64,000 nucleotides of DNA from Bog-756 sp963812885 (GTDB taxonomy: Bacteria > Actinomycetota > Acidimicrobiia > Acidimicrobiales > RAAP-2), in assembly GCA_963812885.1 (NCBI GenBank), contig CAWEWZ010000006.1, positions 185,194 through 249,193 of the forward strand, read 5' to 3'. Positions within the stretch are counted from its first letter, which is position 1; each line of letters opens with the position of its first letter. The translations under genes were made by a program, and so were the position numbers. Below the pieces are notes generated by a model that was not told where the DNA came from, did no database searches, and was given only the letters and a program-made list of their open reading frames with translations. Positions 37,906-45,955 of this stretch are shown piece by piece.

Positions 37906-38745
37906 ATGGGCCGTCTCGATGGACACCGGGCCGTCATCACCGGTGCCGCCAGTGGCATAGGGGAGGCGACGGCCCGTCTCTTCGTCGCCGAGGGCGCCGC
38001 CGTGGTCCTGGCCGACGTCGATGCCGACCGCGGCCAGCGGATCGCCGAGGAACTCGGTGACAAGGCCCGCTTCTTGGCCACCGACGTCTCCGAGGAGGCC
38101 GACGTCGATGCCGCCGTCGCCTTCGCCGTGGAACAGTTCGGCGGGCTGGACTGCATGTTCAACAACGCCGGGAACCCCGGGTCGGTGGGCGGCATCGAAG
38201 AGATCGAGATGTCGATGTTCGACCGGACGGTGGCCATCCACCTCCGGGGAGTGTTCCTCGGCATCCGGGCCGCCGCCCGGGTGATGCGGACCCAGGGCCA
38301 CGGAAGCATCATCAACACGTCGAGCGTGGCCGCGCTGGCCGCCAACTACGGCGGCCACGACTACAGCGCCTGCAAGGCGGCCATCGCCCATCTGACCCGA
38401 ACGACGGCCAGTGAGCTCGGCGAGCAGGGCATCCGGGTCAATGCCATCTGCCCCGGCGGTGTGGCCACCTCGATCTTCGCCCGGGCGGCCGGGCTGAAGG
38501 GTGACGAGGCCCAGTCGACCGTCGACGTGGTGACGGTGGCCCTCTCGGACATGGCGCCGATCCGGCGCTCGGGCCAACCTCTCGACATCGCCGAGGCGGC
38601 GCTGTGGTTGGCCAGCGACGCGTCGAGCTTCGTCAGCGGGCAGGCCATCGCCGTCGACGGCGGTCTCACCACCGGCCCCCTCTACCGGGAGCAGCACGCC
38701 AAGCTCGAAGGGCTGGCCCAGTTCCTGCAGTCCCCGGGGCGCTGA
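37906..38745 (+). CDS. short-chain dehydrogenase/reductase
   Basis: 279 residues, classical SDR. The NAD(P) loop is ITGAASGIGEATA, with Asp at the end of the second strand (LADVDADRG), which favours NAD. NNAG is present, and the catalytic set is Ser in NTSSVAAL and Tyr/Lys in YSACKAAIAHL. TTGGAG lies 8 bases before the ATG at 37906. The substrate cannot be told from the sequence. It stands alone, convergent with the hydrolase gene 42 bases away. Confidence 0.9.
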   Translation: MGRLDGHRAVITGAASGIGEATARLFVAEGAAVVLADVDADRGQRIAEELGDKARFLATDVSEEADVDAAVAFAVEQFGGLDCMFNNAGNPGSVGGIEEIEMSMFDRTVAIHLRGVFLGIRAAARVMRTQGHGSIINTSSVAALAANYGGHDYSACKAAIAHLTRTTASELGEQGIRVNAICPGGVATSIFARAAGLKGDEAQSTVDVVTVALSDMAPIRRSGQPLDIAEAALWLASDASSFVSGQAIAVDGGLTTGPLYREQHAKLEGLAQFLQSPGR

Positions 38746-38787
38746 GCACCCGGTCCGCCGGGCCGCACCGACCGACCGCGCCGCCGT

Positions 38788-39603
38788 TCAGAGCTGGGAG
38801 AAGAAGTCGACCAGCAGGGCGCTCACGTCCGCCCCGTGGGTGAACACACCGAGGTGACTCGCCCCGGCGATCACCTCGAACCGGGCCCCCGGGATGACGG
38901 CTGCCGCCTCGCGGGCCCGGGCGGGCGGGGAGTCGACGTCGTGCTCGAACGCCATCACCAGGCATGGCACCGATATGGTGGCCCACTGGCGGGTCCGTTC
39001 GAGATCGAGGGACCAGGCCAGGCAGGCCTCGTACTGGCCGAGCCGGCCCGGATTGGGCCACGGAGGAAGCTCGCCGATCATGCCCAACCATGCGTCGACG
39101 ATGCCATCGTCCTGGAGCTCGTGATTGGGGAGGTACCGCAGGGTCTCGGTGGCGTAGAACAGCGGGGGCAGCGAATAGTCGAGCCGGGCCAGGTCGCGTT
39201 CGACGGTGGTGATGGCCTTCTCCCACGCCGTGGCCACGTTGCAGCTGCCCATCATCACCGCCCCGAGGATCCGGTCCGGGTGCCGGATGGCCATCGTCTC
39301 GGTCACCCATCCGCCCATCGAATGCCCGGCCAGGCGGACCGCACCGAGCCCCAGGTGGTCGAGCAACCCGAGCAGGTCGTCGACCAGGTCGGTCACCGAG
39401 TAGGGCGGTGGCGGTGAGGAGGACGGTGCCACCCCCCGGTTGTCGAAGGTGACCACCTGGTACCCGGCGGCCACGAGGGCGGGCACCAGCGACACCTGCC
39501 AGGCCACCGCCGGCTGGCCGCACCCGCACACCAGGACCACCGGCTCCCCGGCCCCGAACACGTCGTAGGCGATGGTGACGCCGTCGAGCTCCAGTTCCGG
39601 CAG
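38788..39603 (-). CDS. alpha/beta hydrolase with probable CTG start
   Basis: 271 residues. The nucleophile elbow is GHSMGGWV; Asp (FEHDVDSP) and His (GASHLGVF) complete the triad. The oxyanion segment is VLVCGCGQP. It resembles 3-oxoadipate enol-lactone hydrolases, but the substrate is unknown. The first standard start (39561) would lose the first strand. A CTG at 39603 gives MPELELDGVTIAYDVFG, and AGGAGG lies 7 bases before it, so I prefer that start. Confidence 0.82.
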   Translation of the reverse strand: MPELELDGVTIAYDVFGAGEPVVLVCGCGQPAVAWQVSLVPALVAAGYQVVTFDNRGVAPSSSPPPPYSVTDLVDDLLGLLDHLGLGAVRLAGHSMGGWVTETMAIRHPDRILGAVMMGSCNVATAWEKAITTVERDLARLDYSLPPLFYATETLRYLPNHELQDDGIVDAWLGMIGELPPWPNPGRLGQYEACLAWSLDLERTRQWATISVPCLVMAFEHDVDSPPARAREAAAVIPGARFEVIAGASHLGVFTHGADVSALLVDFFSQL

Positions 39604-39636
39604 GGACCTTCCTCCTACGCTCTGTGCCCTCGGCGG

Positions 39637-39682
39637 CCGGGCATCACCGGAGACCCGGGCATCACCGGGACCCGGGCATCAC
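39637..39682. repeat. short direct repeats between hydrolase and VOC genes
   Basis: CCGGGCATCACCGG occurs at 39637-39650 and 39655-39668, with a shortened copy CCGGGCATCAC at 39672-39682. The last copy contains the stop codon of the minus-strand VOC gene. Confidence 0.75.
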
Positions 39683-40059
39683 TTGGGCATCAGCTCGATG
39701 CGGTTGCCGAAGGGATCGTCCACGTACCACTGGGGCTTCCCGGGGACGTCCTCGGCCCGCCGGGTGGGGTGGCCGGCCCGGTCGAGCTCCCGGCACAGGG
39801 CATCGAGGTTGGAGACCAGCAGGGCCGGGTGGGCCTTCCGGGCCGGCCGGAAGTCCTCCTCCACGCCGAGGTGCAATTTGATCGGCCCCCGCTCGAACCA
39901 ACAGCCGCCCCGCATGGCCAGCTGGGCCGGCTTCGGCACTCTCGGGAGGCCGAGGAGCCCGGCAAAGAACGCTTCGGCCCGGGCCTCGGCCTCGGGGCCC
40001 GGTGGCATGGCCAGCTGGACGTGGTCGATGCCCTCCACCCGGGGGCCGGGTGCGTTCAC
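39679..40059 (-). CDS. VOC (glyoxalase/dioxygenase fold) protein
   Basis: 126 residues, one vicinal-oxygen-chelate module. GIDHVQLAMPPG starts the first half; the second ends VDDPFGNRIELMPK, with the usual DPFGNxxE signature. His in DHVQL, His in IKLHLGVEE and Glu in RIELM could bind a metal. The GTG at 40059 overlaps the stop of the next VOC gene. Reaction unknown. Confidence 0.85.
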   Translation of the reverse strand: MNAPGPRVEGIDHVQLAMPPGPEAEARAEAFFAGLLGLPRVPKPAQLAMRGGCWFERGPIKLHLGVEEDFRPARKAHPALLVSNLDALCRELDRAGHPTRRAEDVPGKPQWYVDDPFGNRIELMPK

Positions 40060-40491
40060 GGTGCGCCCCCCTGGGCGGCCAGATTGCGTTGATCACGGCG
40101 CAGCGGATGGTCCTCGGGCACCTCCACCAGGTGGATCTGCAGCCCGTCGGGATCGGCGATCCAGGCCTCGATCAACCCCCAGGGCTCGCGGGCGGCCGGC
40201 CGGACCAGTTCCACGCCCCGGGCCACCAGCTCGTCGACGCGCGGCGTCGATGGATCGGACCTGCAGCCACAGGGAGACCGGCCCCTCGGCCGGCCGGTTT
40301 CCCGGCGTCGGGCCGGTCCGGCGGGCGGCCACCACTTCGATCAGGCCGCCCCCGGCGAAGTAGACGACGCCCCGGCCCTCGCCGACACCGAACTCGCGGG
40401 CCACCGGGAGATCCAGGGCCCCGCCATAGAAGGCCAGGGATGCCTCGAGGTCCGACGGGTGGATGATGGTCCTGCTGGTCAGCACGTCCAT
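40056..40491 (-). CDS. second VOC-fold protein, frame broken near 40242
   Basis: The first half (RTIIHPSDLEASLAFYGGAL, VVYFAGGGLIEVV, LWLQVRSIDA) reads to about 40244. The second half (RVDELVARGVELVRP, IADPDGLQIHLVEVP) reads one base later. Removing one base gives about 144 residues and a stop that overlaps the neighbouring VOC gene by 4 bases. GAGGAGG lies upstream of the ATG at 40491. The motif ADPDGLQIHLVE carries the expected metal-binding Glu. The 94 bases before it hold no gene. Confidence 0.8.
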
Positions 40492-40585
40492 GCTGCGGGC
40501 CACCTCCTCGTGCTCGGTCCCGTTGCCGCCACCACGTTCCCACGCCGCCCCCGCCGCTGCCAGCACCGCGGCGGCGGCCACCGGC

Positions 40586-41053
40586 TCAGTAGGTGGTCGA
40601 CGAGACCAGGTCATGCGTGCTGGCCCGGGCGGCCATGAGCATCTGCTGCGCGGCGACCAGCACCGAGAGGTCTCCCCGCACCCGGATCCGGCCGGCGTTG
40701 AGCGCCTCGGCCGGAGCCAGTTCGCCCTTCGACATGGCCACCGCGTCCTCGTAGGAGATCACGATGGTCACGTCGGGGTCGCCAACCTCCGGTTCATCCA
40801 CGCCGTCGGCGCCGCGGCTCCGTCGGCTCCGTCGGCGTCGTTGCCGGCCCACCACCTGCAGCCGGAGCGCCCGGTCGACGACCCGGAGGATGACCCGGAC
40901 GTCGCCGTCGGGACCGCCGCGGACCTCCTGGACGACGGTGAACGTGCCGTCGGCGGCGGCCAGCCCGGCCTCAGGATCCGGACCGGGGACCTCGGCGCCC
41001 TCCAGTGCCCTGTTGAACTCCTCGGCCCACGACGGGCTCAGGAACCGGGCCAC
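40586..41053 (-). CDS. SCP2-like sterol/lipid-carrier domain protein
   Basis: 155 residues. The second half is a clear SCP2 core: DVTIVISYEDAVAMSKG followed by ALNAGRIRVRGDLSVL. A basic insertion of Arg and Gln sits in mid-domain. The GTG start at 41053 is 29 bases after the predicted sdhB stop. As sequenced, the frame is open from sdhB into this gene; I treat that as a consequence of indels and not as a real fusion. Role unknown; such proteins bind acyl chains or lipids. Confidence 0.8.
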   Translation of the reverse strand: MARFLSPSWAEEFNRALEGAEVPGPDPEAGLAAADGTFTVVQEVRGGPDGDVRVILRVVDRALRLQVVGRQRRRRSRRSRGADGVDEPEVGDPDVTIVISYEDAVAMSKGELAPAEALNAGRIRVRGDLSVLVAAQQMLMAARASTHDLVSSTTY

Positions 41054-41081
41054 GGCGTGCTCCGGGGCCGGTTCTCCGGCC

Positions 41082-42107
41082 TCACCCGGCCGGCGATTCT
41101 TCAGCCGCGGCGACTCCGGTGGCGTCGACCTCGGGTTCGCCCGACCCGTCCTGGGACGCCGACCCGTCTTGCGCCGCCGCCTCGGCTGCGCCGCCGGCTC
41201 GGCCGAGGACATCGGCTCGGATCCCTCCGGGGCCGGGATCCCGTGGACCTCGGTCGGGGGTTGCACGGCGGCGGGCCCGGTGGCCGGAGCGGTGGTTGCC
41301 GCCTCGGCCGGCGTCTTCTTCCTGCGGTGACGGATCTTGCGGCCGAGCCAGGCCACCGGATCGTAGGAGGCGTCGACCACCCGCTCCTTCAGCGGGATGA
41401 TGGCATTGTCGGTGATCTTGATGTGCTCGGGGCACACCTCGGTGCAGCACTTGGTGATGTTGCACTTGCCCAGCCCCATCTCCTGCTGGAGGAGCTCGCG
41501 CCGGTCGTTGACGTCGAGGGGGTGCATCTCCAACTCGGCGGCCCGGGCGAAGAAGCGCGGACCGGCGTAGGCGGTCTTGTTCTCCTCGTGGTCGCGGATG
41601 ACGTGGCACACGTCCTGGCACAGGTAGCACTCGATGCACTTGCGGAACTCCTGGCTCCGCTCCACGTCCATCTGCGGCCATGCGGTACCCACCCGCCTCC
41701 TCCTCGTCGGCCGTCTTGGGCCGGGGCTCGAAGGGGGGGATCCGCTTGGCCACCTCGTAGTTGTAGGAGACGTCGGTGACCAGGTCACGGAGGATGGGGA
41801 ACGCCCGCATGGGTGCCACGGTCACCGGCTGCCCGGCCGGAAGCGTGTCCATCCTGGTCATGCACATCAGGGAGGGCCGGCCGTTGATCTCGGCGGAGCA
41901 CGAGCCGCACTTCCCGGCCTTGCAGTTCCACCGGCAGGCCAGGTCGGGAGCGTGGGTGGCCTGCACCCGGTGGATCACGTCGAGCACCACCTCACCCTCC
42001 TGGGCGGGCATCTGGTAGTCGAAGAACTCACCCCCCGTCTCGTCGCCGCGCCACAGGCGCATGGTGACGTCGTCCGCACCGTTGGCACCCGTGGTCTCCT
42101 CGGCCAT
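41082..42107 (-). CDS. sdhB: succinate dehydrogenase iron-sulfur subunit, frame broken near 41690 and 41184
   Basis: The 2Fe-2S cluster ligands are in CRWNCKAGKCGSCSAE and SLMC. After one extra base near 41690, the 4Fe-4S motif CIECYLCQDVC and the 3Fe-4S motif CNITKCCTEVCPEHI follow. The enzyme core ends near AWLGRKIRHRRKK. A long Ala/Pro-rich tail follows. One missing base near 41184 would put the tail into an acidic frame that stops at 41082. The tail is far longer than in most SdhB proteins and its exact form is uncertain. It resembles the Rv0247c (Sdh1) type. Confidence 0.9.
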   Translation of the reverse strand: MAEETTGANGADDVTMRLWRGDETGGEFFDYQMPAQEGEVVLDVIHRVQATHAPDLACRWNCKAGKCGSCSAEINGRPSLMCMTRMDTLPAGQPVTVAPMRAFPILRDLVTDVSYNYEVAKRIPPFEPRPKTADEEEAGGYRMAADGRGAEPGVPQVHRVLPVPGRVPRHPRPRGEQDRLRRSALLRPGRRVGDAPPRRQRPARAPPAGDGAGQVQHHQVLHRGVPRAHQDHRQCHHPAEGAGGRRLLRSGGLARPQDPSPQEEDAGRGGNHRSGHRARRRATPDRGPRDPGPGGIRADVLGRAGGAAEAAAQDGSASQDGSGEPEVDATGVAAAEESPAG

Positions 42108-43945
42108 CAGGTCGCCTCCTCGAAGAGCTCGTTGAGATCGTCGGGCATCACCGGGATGGGCTCGGGTGCGACCGTGATGCTCAGGATCGACGGCGTGCCG
42201 CCGGCGCCGTCCCGGCCGCTGTCCTTCGGGATCCGCTCGACGAAGTTGACCGCTCCCATTTCGGGGACCGGCTTCGGGTAGTCGTCGCGGGTATGACCAC
42301 CCCGGCTCTCCCTGCGGTTGATGGCTCCGAGTGTGGTGCTACGCGAGACGGTGAGCATGGCGGGGAGGTCGGTGGTCAGGTTCCAACCGGGGTTGTAGCG
42401 ACGCCCCCCGCTCACCGAAACCCGCTTGGCCCGCTCCTCGAGCTCTTCGAGCTTGCCCAGCGCCTCCTCGAGCTCGGGCCCGGTACGGATGATCCCGACC
42501 AGGTTCTGCATGGTGGTCTGCAGGTCGTGATGGACGTCGTAGGGGTTCTCACCCCCCTCGTTCTCGAACGGTGCCACGGCGGCCGCGATGGTGGCCTCGA
42601 CCTCGCCCTCGTCGACCCTGACCGCACCGGTCCGGTCGGCGGCGAACTCGGCGGCGCCGATGCCGGCTCTGCGGCCGAAGACGAGCAGGTCGGAGAGGGA
42701 GTTGCCGCCGAGCCGGTTGGCGCCGTGCATCCCGCCGGCCACCTCGCCGGCGGCATACAGCCCGGCGATGGTGGACGCCGCCGAATCGGCGTCGACCCGG
42801 ACCCCACCCATGATGTAGTGACAGGTGGGACCCACCTCCATGGCCTCGGCGGTGATGTCCACCCCGGCCAGCTCCTTGAACTGGTGGTACATGGAGGGGA
42901 GACGGCGCCGGATGTCCTCGGCCGACCGGCGGGTGGCGATGTCGAGGAAGACGCCGCCGTGGGGGGTTCCCCGGCCGGCCTTCACCTCGCTGTTGATCGA
43001 TCGGGCCACTTCGTCGCGGGGGAGGAGCTCGGGGGGCCGTCGGCCGGCCGAGTGGTCGTCGTACCACTTGTCGGCTTCGTCCTCCGAGTCGGCCGTCTCC
43101 GCCGCGAACATCGGCGGGATGTAGTCGAACATGAACCGGTTGCCCTCCGAGTTGCGCAGCACGCCGCCGTCGCCGCGGACCCCTTCGGTCACCAGGATCC
43201 CCCGGACCGAAAGCGGCCATACCATCCCGGTCGGGTGGAACTGCACCGCCTCCATGTCGATGAGGTCGGCACCGGCCCACAGCGACATGGCGTGGCCGTC
43301 GCCCGTGGACTCCCACGAGTTGGAGGTGTAGAGCCAGCTCTTGCCCACGCTCCCGGTGGCCATGACCACCGCCTTGGCCGTGAAGACCACGAACTCACCG
43401 GACGGGCGCCAGTAGCCGACCACGCCGGAGACCACGCCGTCGGCGTCGTGGAGGAGACGGAGCACCTTGACCTCCATGAAGACCTCGATGCCGTCGGTCA
43501 CCGCCTTCTGCTGGAGGGTCCGGATCAGCTCGAGGCCGGTCCGGTCGCCGATGTGGGCCAGACGGGCGAAGCGGTGGCCCCCGAAGTCGCGCTGGAGGAT
43601 GAGGCCGTCCTTGGTCCGGTCGAACAGGGCACCCCAGTTCTCCAGCTCGCGCACCCGGTCGGGAGCCTCCTGGGCGTGCAGCTGGGCCATCCGCCAGTTG
43701 TTGAGCATCTTGCCGCCGCGCATGGTGTCGCGGAAGTGGACCTTCCAGTTGTCCTCGTCGTAGACGTTCCCGAGTGCCGCCGCCACCCCACCCTCGGCCA
43801 TCACCGTGTGGGCCTTGCCCAGCAGGGACTTGCACACCAGCGCGGTGCGCAGGCCCTGGGCCCGCGCCTCGATGGCGGCCCGCAGCCCGGCGCCGCCGGC
43901 GCCGACGATGATGACGTCGAAATCGTGGGTCTCGTACTCAGCCAT
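42107..43945 (-). CDS. sdhA: succinate dehydrogenase flavoprotein subunit
   Basis: 612 residues. The FAD loop is IIVGAGGAGLRAAIEA. The histidine that binds FAD covalently is in GKAHTVMAEGG. The active-site segments are QFHPTGM and HGANRLGGNSL. The sequence is closer to the Sdh1 (Rv0248c) type than to mitochondrial-type SdhA. Its stop and the sdhB start overlap by one base, and sdhC ends 13 bases upstream. Confidence 0.96.
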   Translation of the reverse strand: MAEYETHDFDVIIVGAGGAGLRAAIEARAQGLRTALVCKSLLGKAHTVMAEGGVAAALGNVYDEDNWKVHFRDTMRGGKMLNNWRMAQLHAQEAPDRVRELENWGALFDRTKDGLILQRDFGGHRFARLAHIGDRTGLELIRTLQQKAVTDGIEVFMEVKVLRLLHDADGVVSGVVGYWRPSGEFVVFTAKAVVMATGSVGKSWLYTSNSWESTGDGHAMSLWAGADLIDMEAVQFHPTGMVWPLSVRGILVTEGVRGDGGVLRNSEGNRFMFDYIPPMFAAETADSEDEADKWYDDHSAGRRPPELLPRDEVARSINSEVKAGRGTPHGGVFLDIATRRSAEDIRRRLPSMYHQFKELAGVDITAEAMEVGPTCHYIMGGVRVDADSAASTIAGLYAAGEVAGGMHGANRLGGNSLSDLLVFGRRAGIGAAEFAADRTGAVRVDEGEVEATIAAAVAPFENEGGENPYDVHHDLQTTMQNLVGIIRTGPELEEALGKLEELEERAKRVSVSGGRRYNPGWNLTTDLPAMLTVSRSTTLGAINRRESRGGHTRDDYPKPVPEMGAVNFVERIPKDSGRDGAGGTPSILSITVAPEPIPVMPDDLNELFEEAT

Positions 43946-43958
43946 GGTCCGACACCCC

Positions 43959-44792
43959 TTAGAAGTGGAATCCGTAGTCGTGGATGGTCCCGCTGGCCAC
44001 CAACCGCACGTAGAAGTCGGTGAAGGCCACGAAGACCAGGCTCATCCAGGCGAACAGCATGTGGCGCGCGTTGAGTGGGGTGAGGGTCTTCCAGAGCCGG
44101 TGCCGGATGGGTGACGTGGAGAACTGCTTCACGCCGCCCCCGCACAGATGCCGGCACGCGTGACAGCTCAACGAGTAGAGCCACAGCAGCGCGGCGTTGA
44201 TCAGGAGCACGGCGGTGCCCACGCTGAACCCGATTCCGTTCCCGGGTTGCCGGAAGGCCACGACGGCGTCGATGGTCAGGATCACATTGAAGACCAGACC
44301 GAAGTAGAAGAAGTAGCGGTGGATGTTCTGCAGCAGCAGGGGAAAGCGGGTCTCGCCGCTGTAGGAGCCGTGGCCGTCGGAGACGGCACAGGCCGGCGGT
44401 GCCAGCCAGAAGCCCCGGTAGTAGGCCTTGCGGTAGTAGTAGCAGGTGAGGCGGAACCCGAGCGGGAAGATGAGGATGAGCAGGGCCGGTGAGATCTCCC
44501 ACCAGGTGATCACCGTGCCCGGGTGGCTGCCGGGGACACAGCTCGCGGTGAGGCACGGCGAGTAGAACGGCGAGATCAGATCCCGGTGCAGCGAGGCTCC
44601 GGCGTAGTAGTTCTTGTTGACGAACGCCGCCCAGCTGGCGTAACCGACGAACGCGGTCAGGACCACCACCGTGACCACCGGCTGGATCCACCACCTGTCC
44701 TGGCGGAGGGTCGGGACCGCAGGCCCGCCGCGCGCCCCTCCCAGCACGACCGGGGTCACTGTGGCCGGTGGGGCATCCTCCAACGTGGTCAC
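43959..44792 (-). CDS. sdhC: succinate dehydrogenase membrane anchor (Sdh1 type)
   Basis: 277 residues with about five transmembrane helices. Conserved His residues lie in NIHRYFFYFG and SCHACRHLCGG and may bind haem. The ending DFYVRLVASGTIHDYGFHF fits Rv0249c-like anchors, which replace separate SdhC and SdhD. GAGGGAG precedes the GTG at 44792. It is the first gene of the sdh operon and is read divergently from the LysR gene. Confidence 0.85.
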   Translation of the reverse strand: MTTLEDAPPATVTPVVLGGARGGPAVPTLRQDRWWIQPVVTVVVLTAFVGYASWAAFVNKNYYAGASLHRDLISPFYSPCLTASCVPGSHPGTVITWWEISPALLILIFPLGFRLTCYYYRKAYYRGFWLAPPACAVSDGHGSYSGETRFPLLLQNIHRYFFYFGLVFNVILTIDAVVAFRQPGNGIGFSVGTAVLLINAALLWLYSLSCHACRHLCGGGVKQFSTSPIRHRLWKTLTPLNARHMLFAWMSLVFVAFTDFYVRLVASGTIHDYGFHF

Positions 44793-44921
44793 GCCGTCTC
44801 CCTCGTCCTTCTCTCGTCGATGGGTCCGGCCGCCGCCAGCTTCGCGGTGACGAACGATGTGCTCGCACGGCGGACAGGGCCGCTCACCCCGGACAGGGTA
44901 GCCAGTCTTCCCGCAGAAGTC

Positions 44922-44937
44922 GAAGAAATATTTCTTC
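44922..44937. promoter_or_regulatory. perfect 16-bp palindrome between sdhC and the LysR gene
   Basis: GAAGAAATATTTCTTC is an exact palindrome and strikingly AT-rich for this genome. It lies 22 bases before the LysR ATG and 130 bases before sdhC. A LysR regulator binding its own divergent promoter region is a common arrangement. The assignment to this regulator is inference. Confidence 0.55.
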
Positions 44938-44946
44938 TCAGTGTCA

Positions 44947-44952
44947 TAGGAT
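44947..44952 (+). promoter_or_regulatory. leaderless-type -10 box of the LysR gene
   Basis: TAGGAT ends 6 bases before the ATG at 44959. The palindrome covers the position of the -35 box, which would fit autorepression. Confidence 0.5.
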
Positions 44953-44958
44953 CTAACT

Positions 44959-45888
44959 ATGCTGCCGGCCGTTCACCAGCTCCGGTACTTCCTGGCCGTG
45001 GCCGAGGACGGCCAGTTCACCAGGGCCGCCGAGCGCCTGCAGGTGGCCCAGCCCTCGGTGAGCGCCCAGATCCGCCAGCTCGAGAAGCTGCTCGGCACGC
45101 CGCTCTTCCATCGCGGCCCCGGCCCGGTCACCCTGACCGACGCCGGCGAAACCCTGCTGCCGATCGCCCGGCGGGTCGTCGGCGAGCTGGAGTCGATCGA
45201 GGACGAGATCTCCGGGCTCGAGAAGCTGCTCCGAGGGCACGTGGCGGTGGGTGCCACTCCGAGCCTGAGCGCCACGTTGCTGCCGAGCGTGCTCGGTCGC
45301 TTCCACCGGCTCCATCCGGGCGTGGCCATCAGGGTGTCCGAGCAGGGGTCCCAGCAGCTGGTCGACGAGCTGCTGGCCGGAACCCTCGACCTGGCCCTGG
45401 CCATCGCCCCGGTCCAGTTGCGGGGCCTGGTCAGCGTGGCCCTGGCCGAGGAGGAGTTGGTGGTGGTCACCACACCCGACCATCCCCTGGTCGGGCGCCG
45501 CTCGGTGACCGTCCCCCAGCTGGCCGAGTACCCGATGGTGATGTTCCGGCCCGGCTACGACCTGCGCACGTCGACGCTGGCGTCCTTTGCCGAGCACGGC
45601 GTCGAGCCGACGGTGGCCGTGGAGGGCGGCGAGATGGGGAGCGTCCTCGCCCTGGTGGCGGCCGGACTGGGCGCGGCCGTGGTGCCGGGCATCGTGACCA
45701 CGGGCGAGACCCGGCTTCGGGTCACCCGTTTCCGCAAACCGCCGCCCACCCGCACGATCGCCCTGGTCCGCGGGGACGACCGCATTCCGTCGCGGGCCGC
45801 CGAGGCGCTGGCCACTGCGTTCACCGAAGGGATCACGGCCGCCGGGTGGCCGGGACCGATGCCGGAGGGGATGCGGCTCCTCCGCTGA
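44959..45888 (+). CDS. LysR-family transcriptional regulator
   Basis: 309 residues. The N-terminal winged helix (QLRYFLAVAEDGQFTRAAERL, then QPSVSAQIRQLEKLLGTPLF) is a textbook LysR HTH. A periplasmic-binding-protein-like effector domain follows. It is divergent from sdhCAB, so succinate dehydrogenase or a linked carbon signal is a likely target, though this is inference from position. No Shine-Dalgarno site; probably leaderless. Confidence 0.93.
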   Translation: MLPAVHQLRYFLAVAEDGQFTRAAERLQVAQPSVSAQIRQLEKLLGTPLFHRGPGPVTLTDAGETLLPIARRVVGELESIEDEISGLEKLLRGHVAVGATPSLSATLLPSVLGRFHRLHPGVAIRVSEQGSQQLVDELLAGTLDLALAIAPVQLRGLVSVALAEEELVVVTTPDHPLVGRRSVTVPQLAEYPMVMFRPGYDLRTSTLASFAEHGVEPTVAVEGGEMGSVLALVAAGLGAAVVPGIVTTGETRLRVTRFRKPPPTRTIALVRGDDRIPSRAAEALATAFTEGITAAGWPGPMPEGMRLLR

Positions 45889-45943
45889 GCCCGTTCGCAT
45901 GGCCGCCAGGGGGGTCGACGCATCACCGGGCGATTTCCCCGCG

Positions 45944-45949
45944 TAGGCT
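45944..45949 (+). promoter_or_regulatory. leaderless-type -10 box of the MoxR-VWA operon
   Basis: TAGGCT ends 6 bases before the ATG at 45956, placing the start of transcription on the start codon. Confidence 0.5.
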
Positions 45950-45955
45950 CGGCCC

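Noticed and set aside
40586..41788. Fusion of the SdhB C-terminal half with an SCP2 domain
   Set aside because: The alternative frame ends in an acidic tail with a stop at 41082, and a GTG with a good SCP2-domain start follows; one missing base explains the apparent fusion.
42293..44023. 576-codon plus-strand open frame over sdhA
   Set aside because: Shadow of sdhA; Gly/Val/His-rich with no motif.
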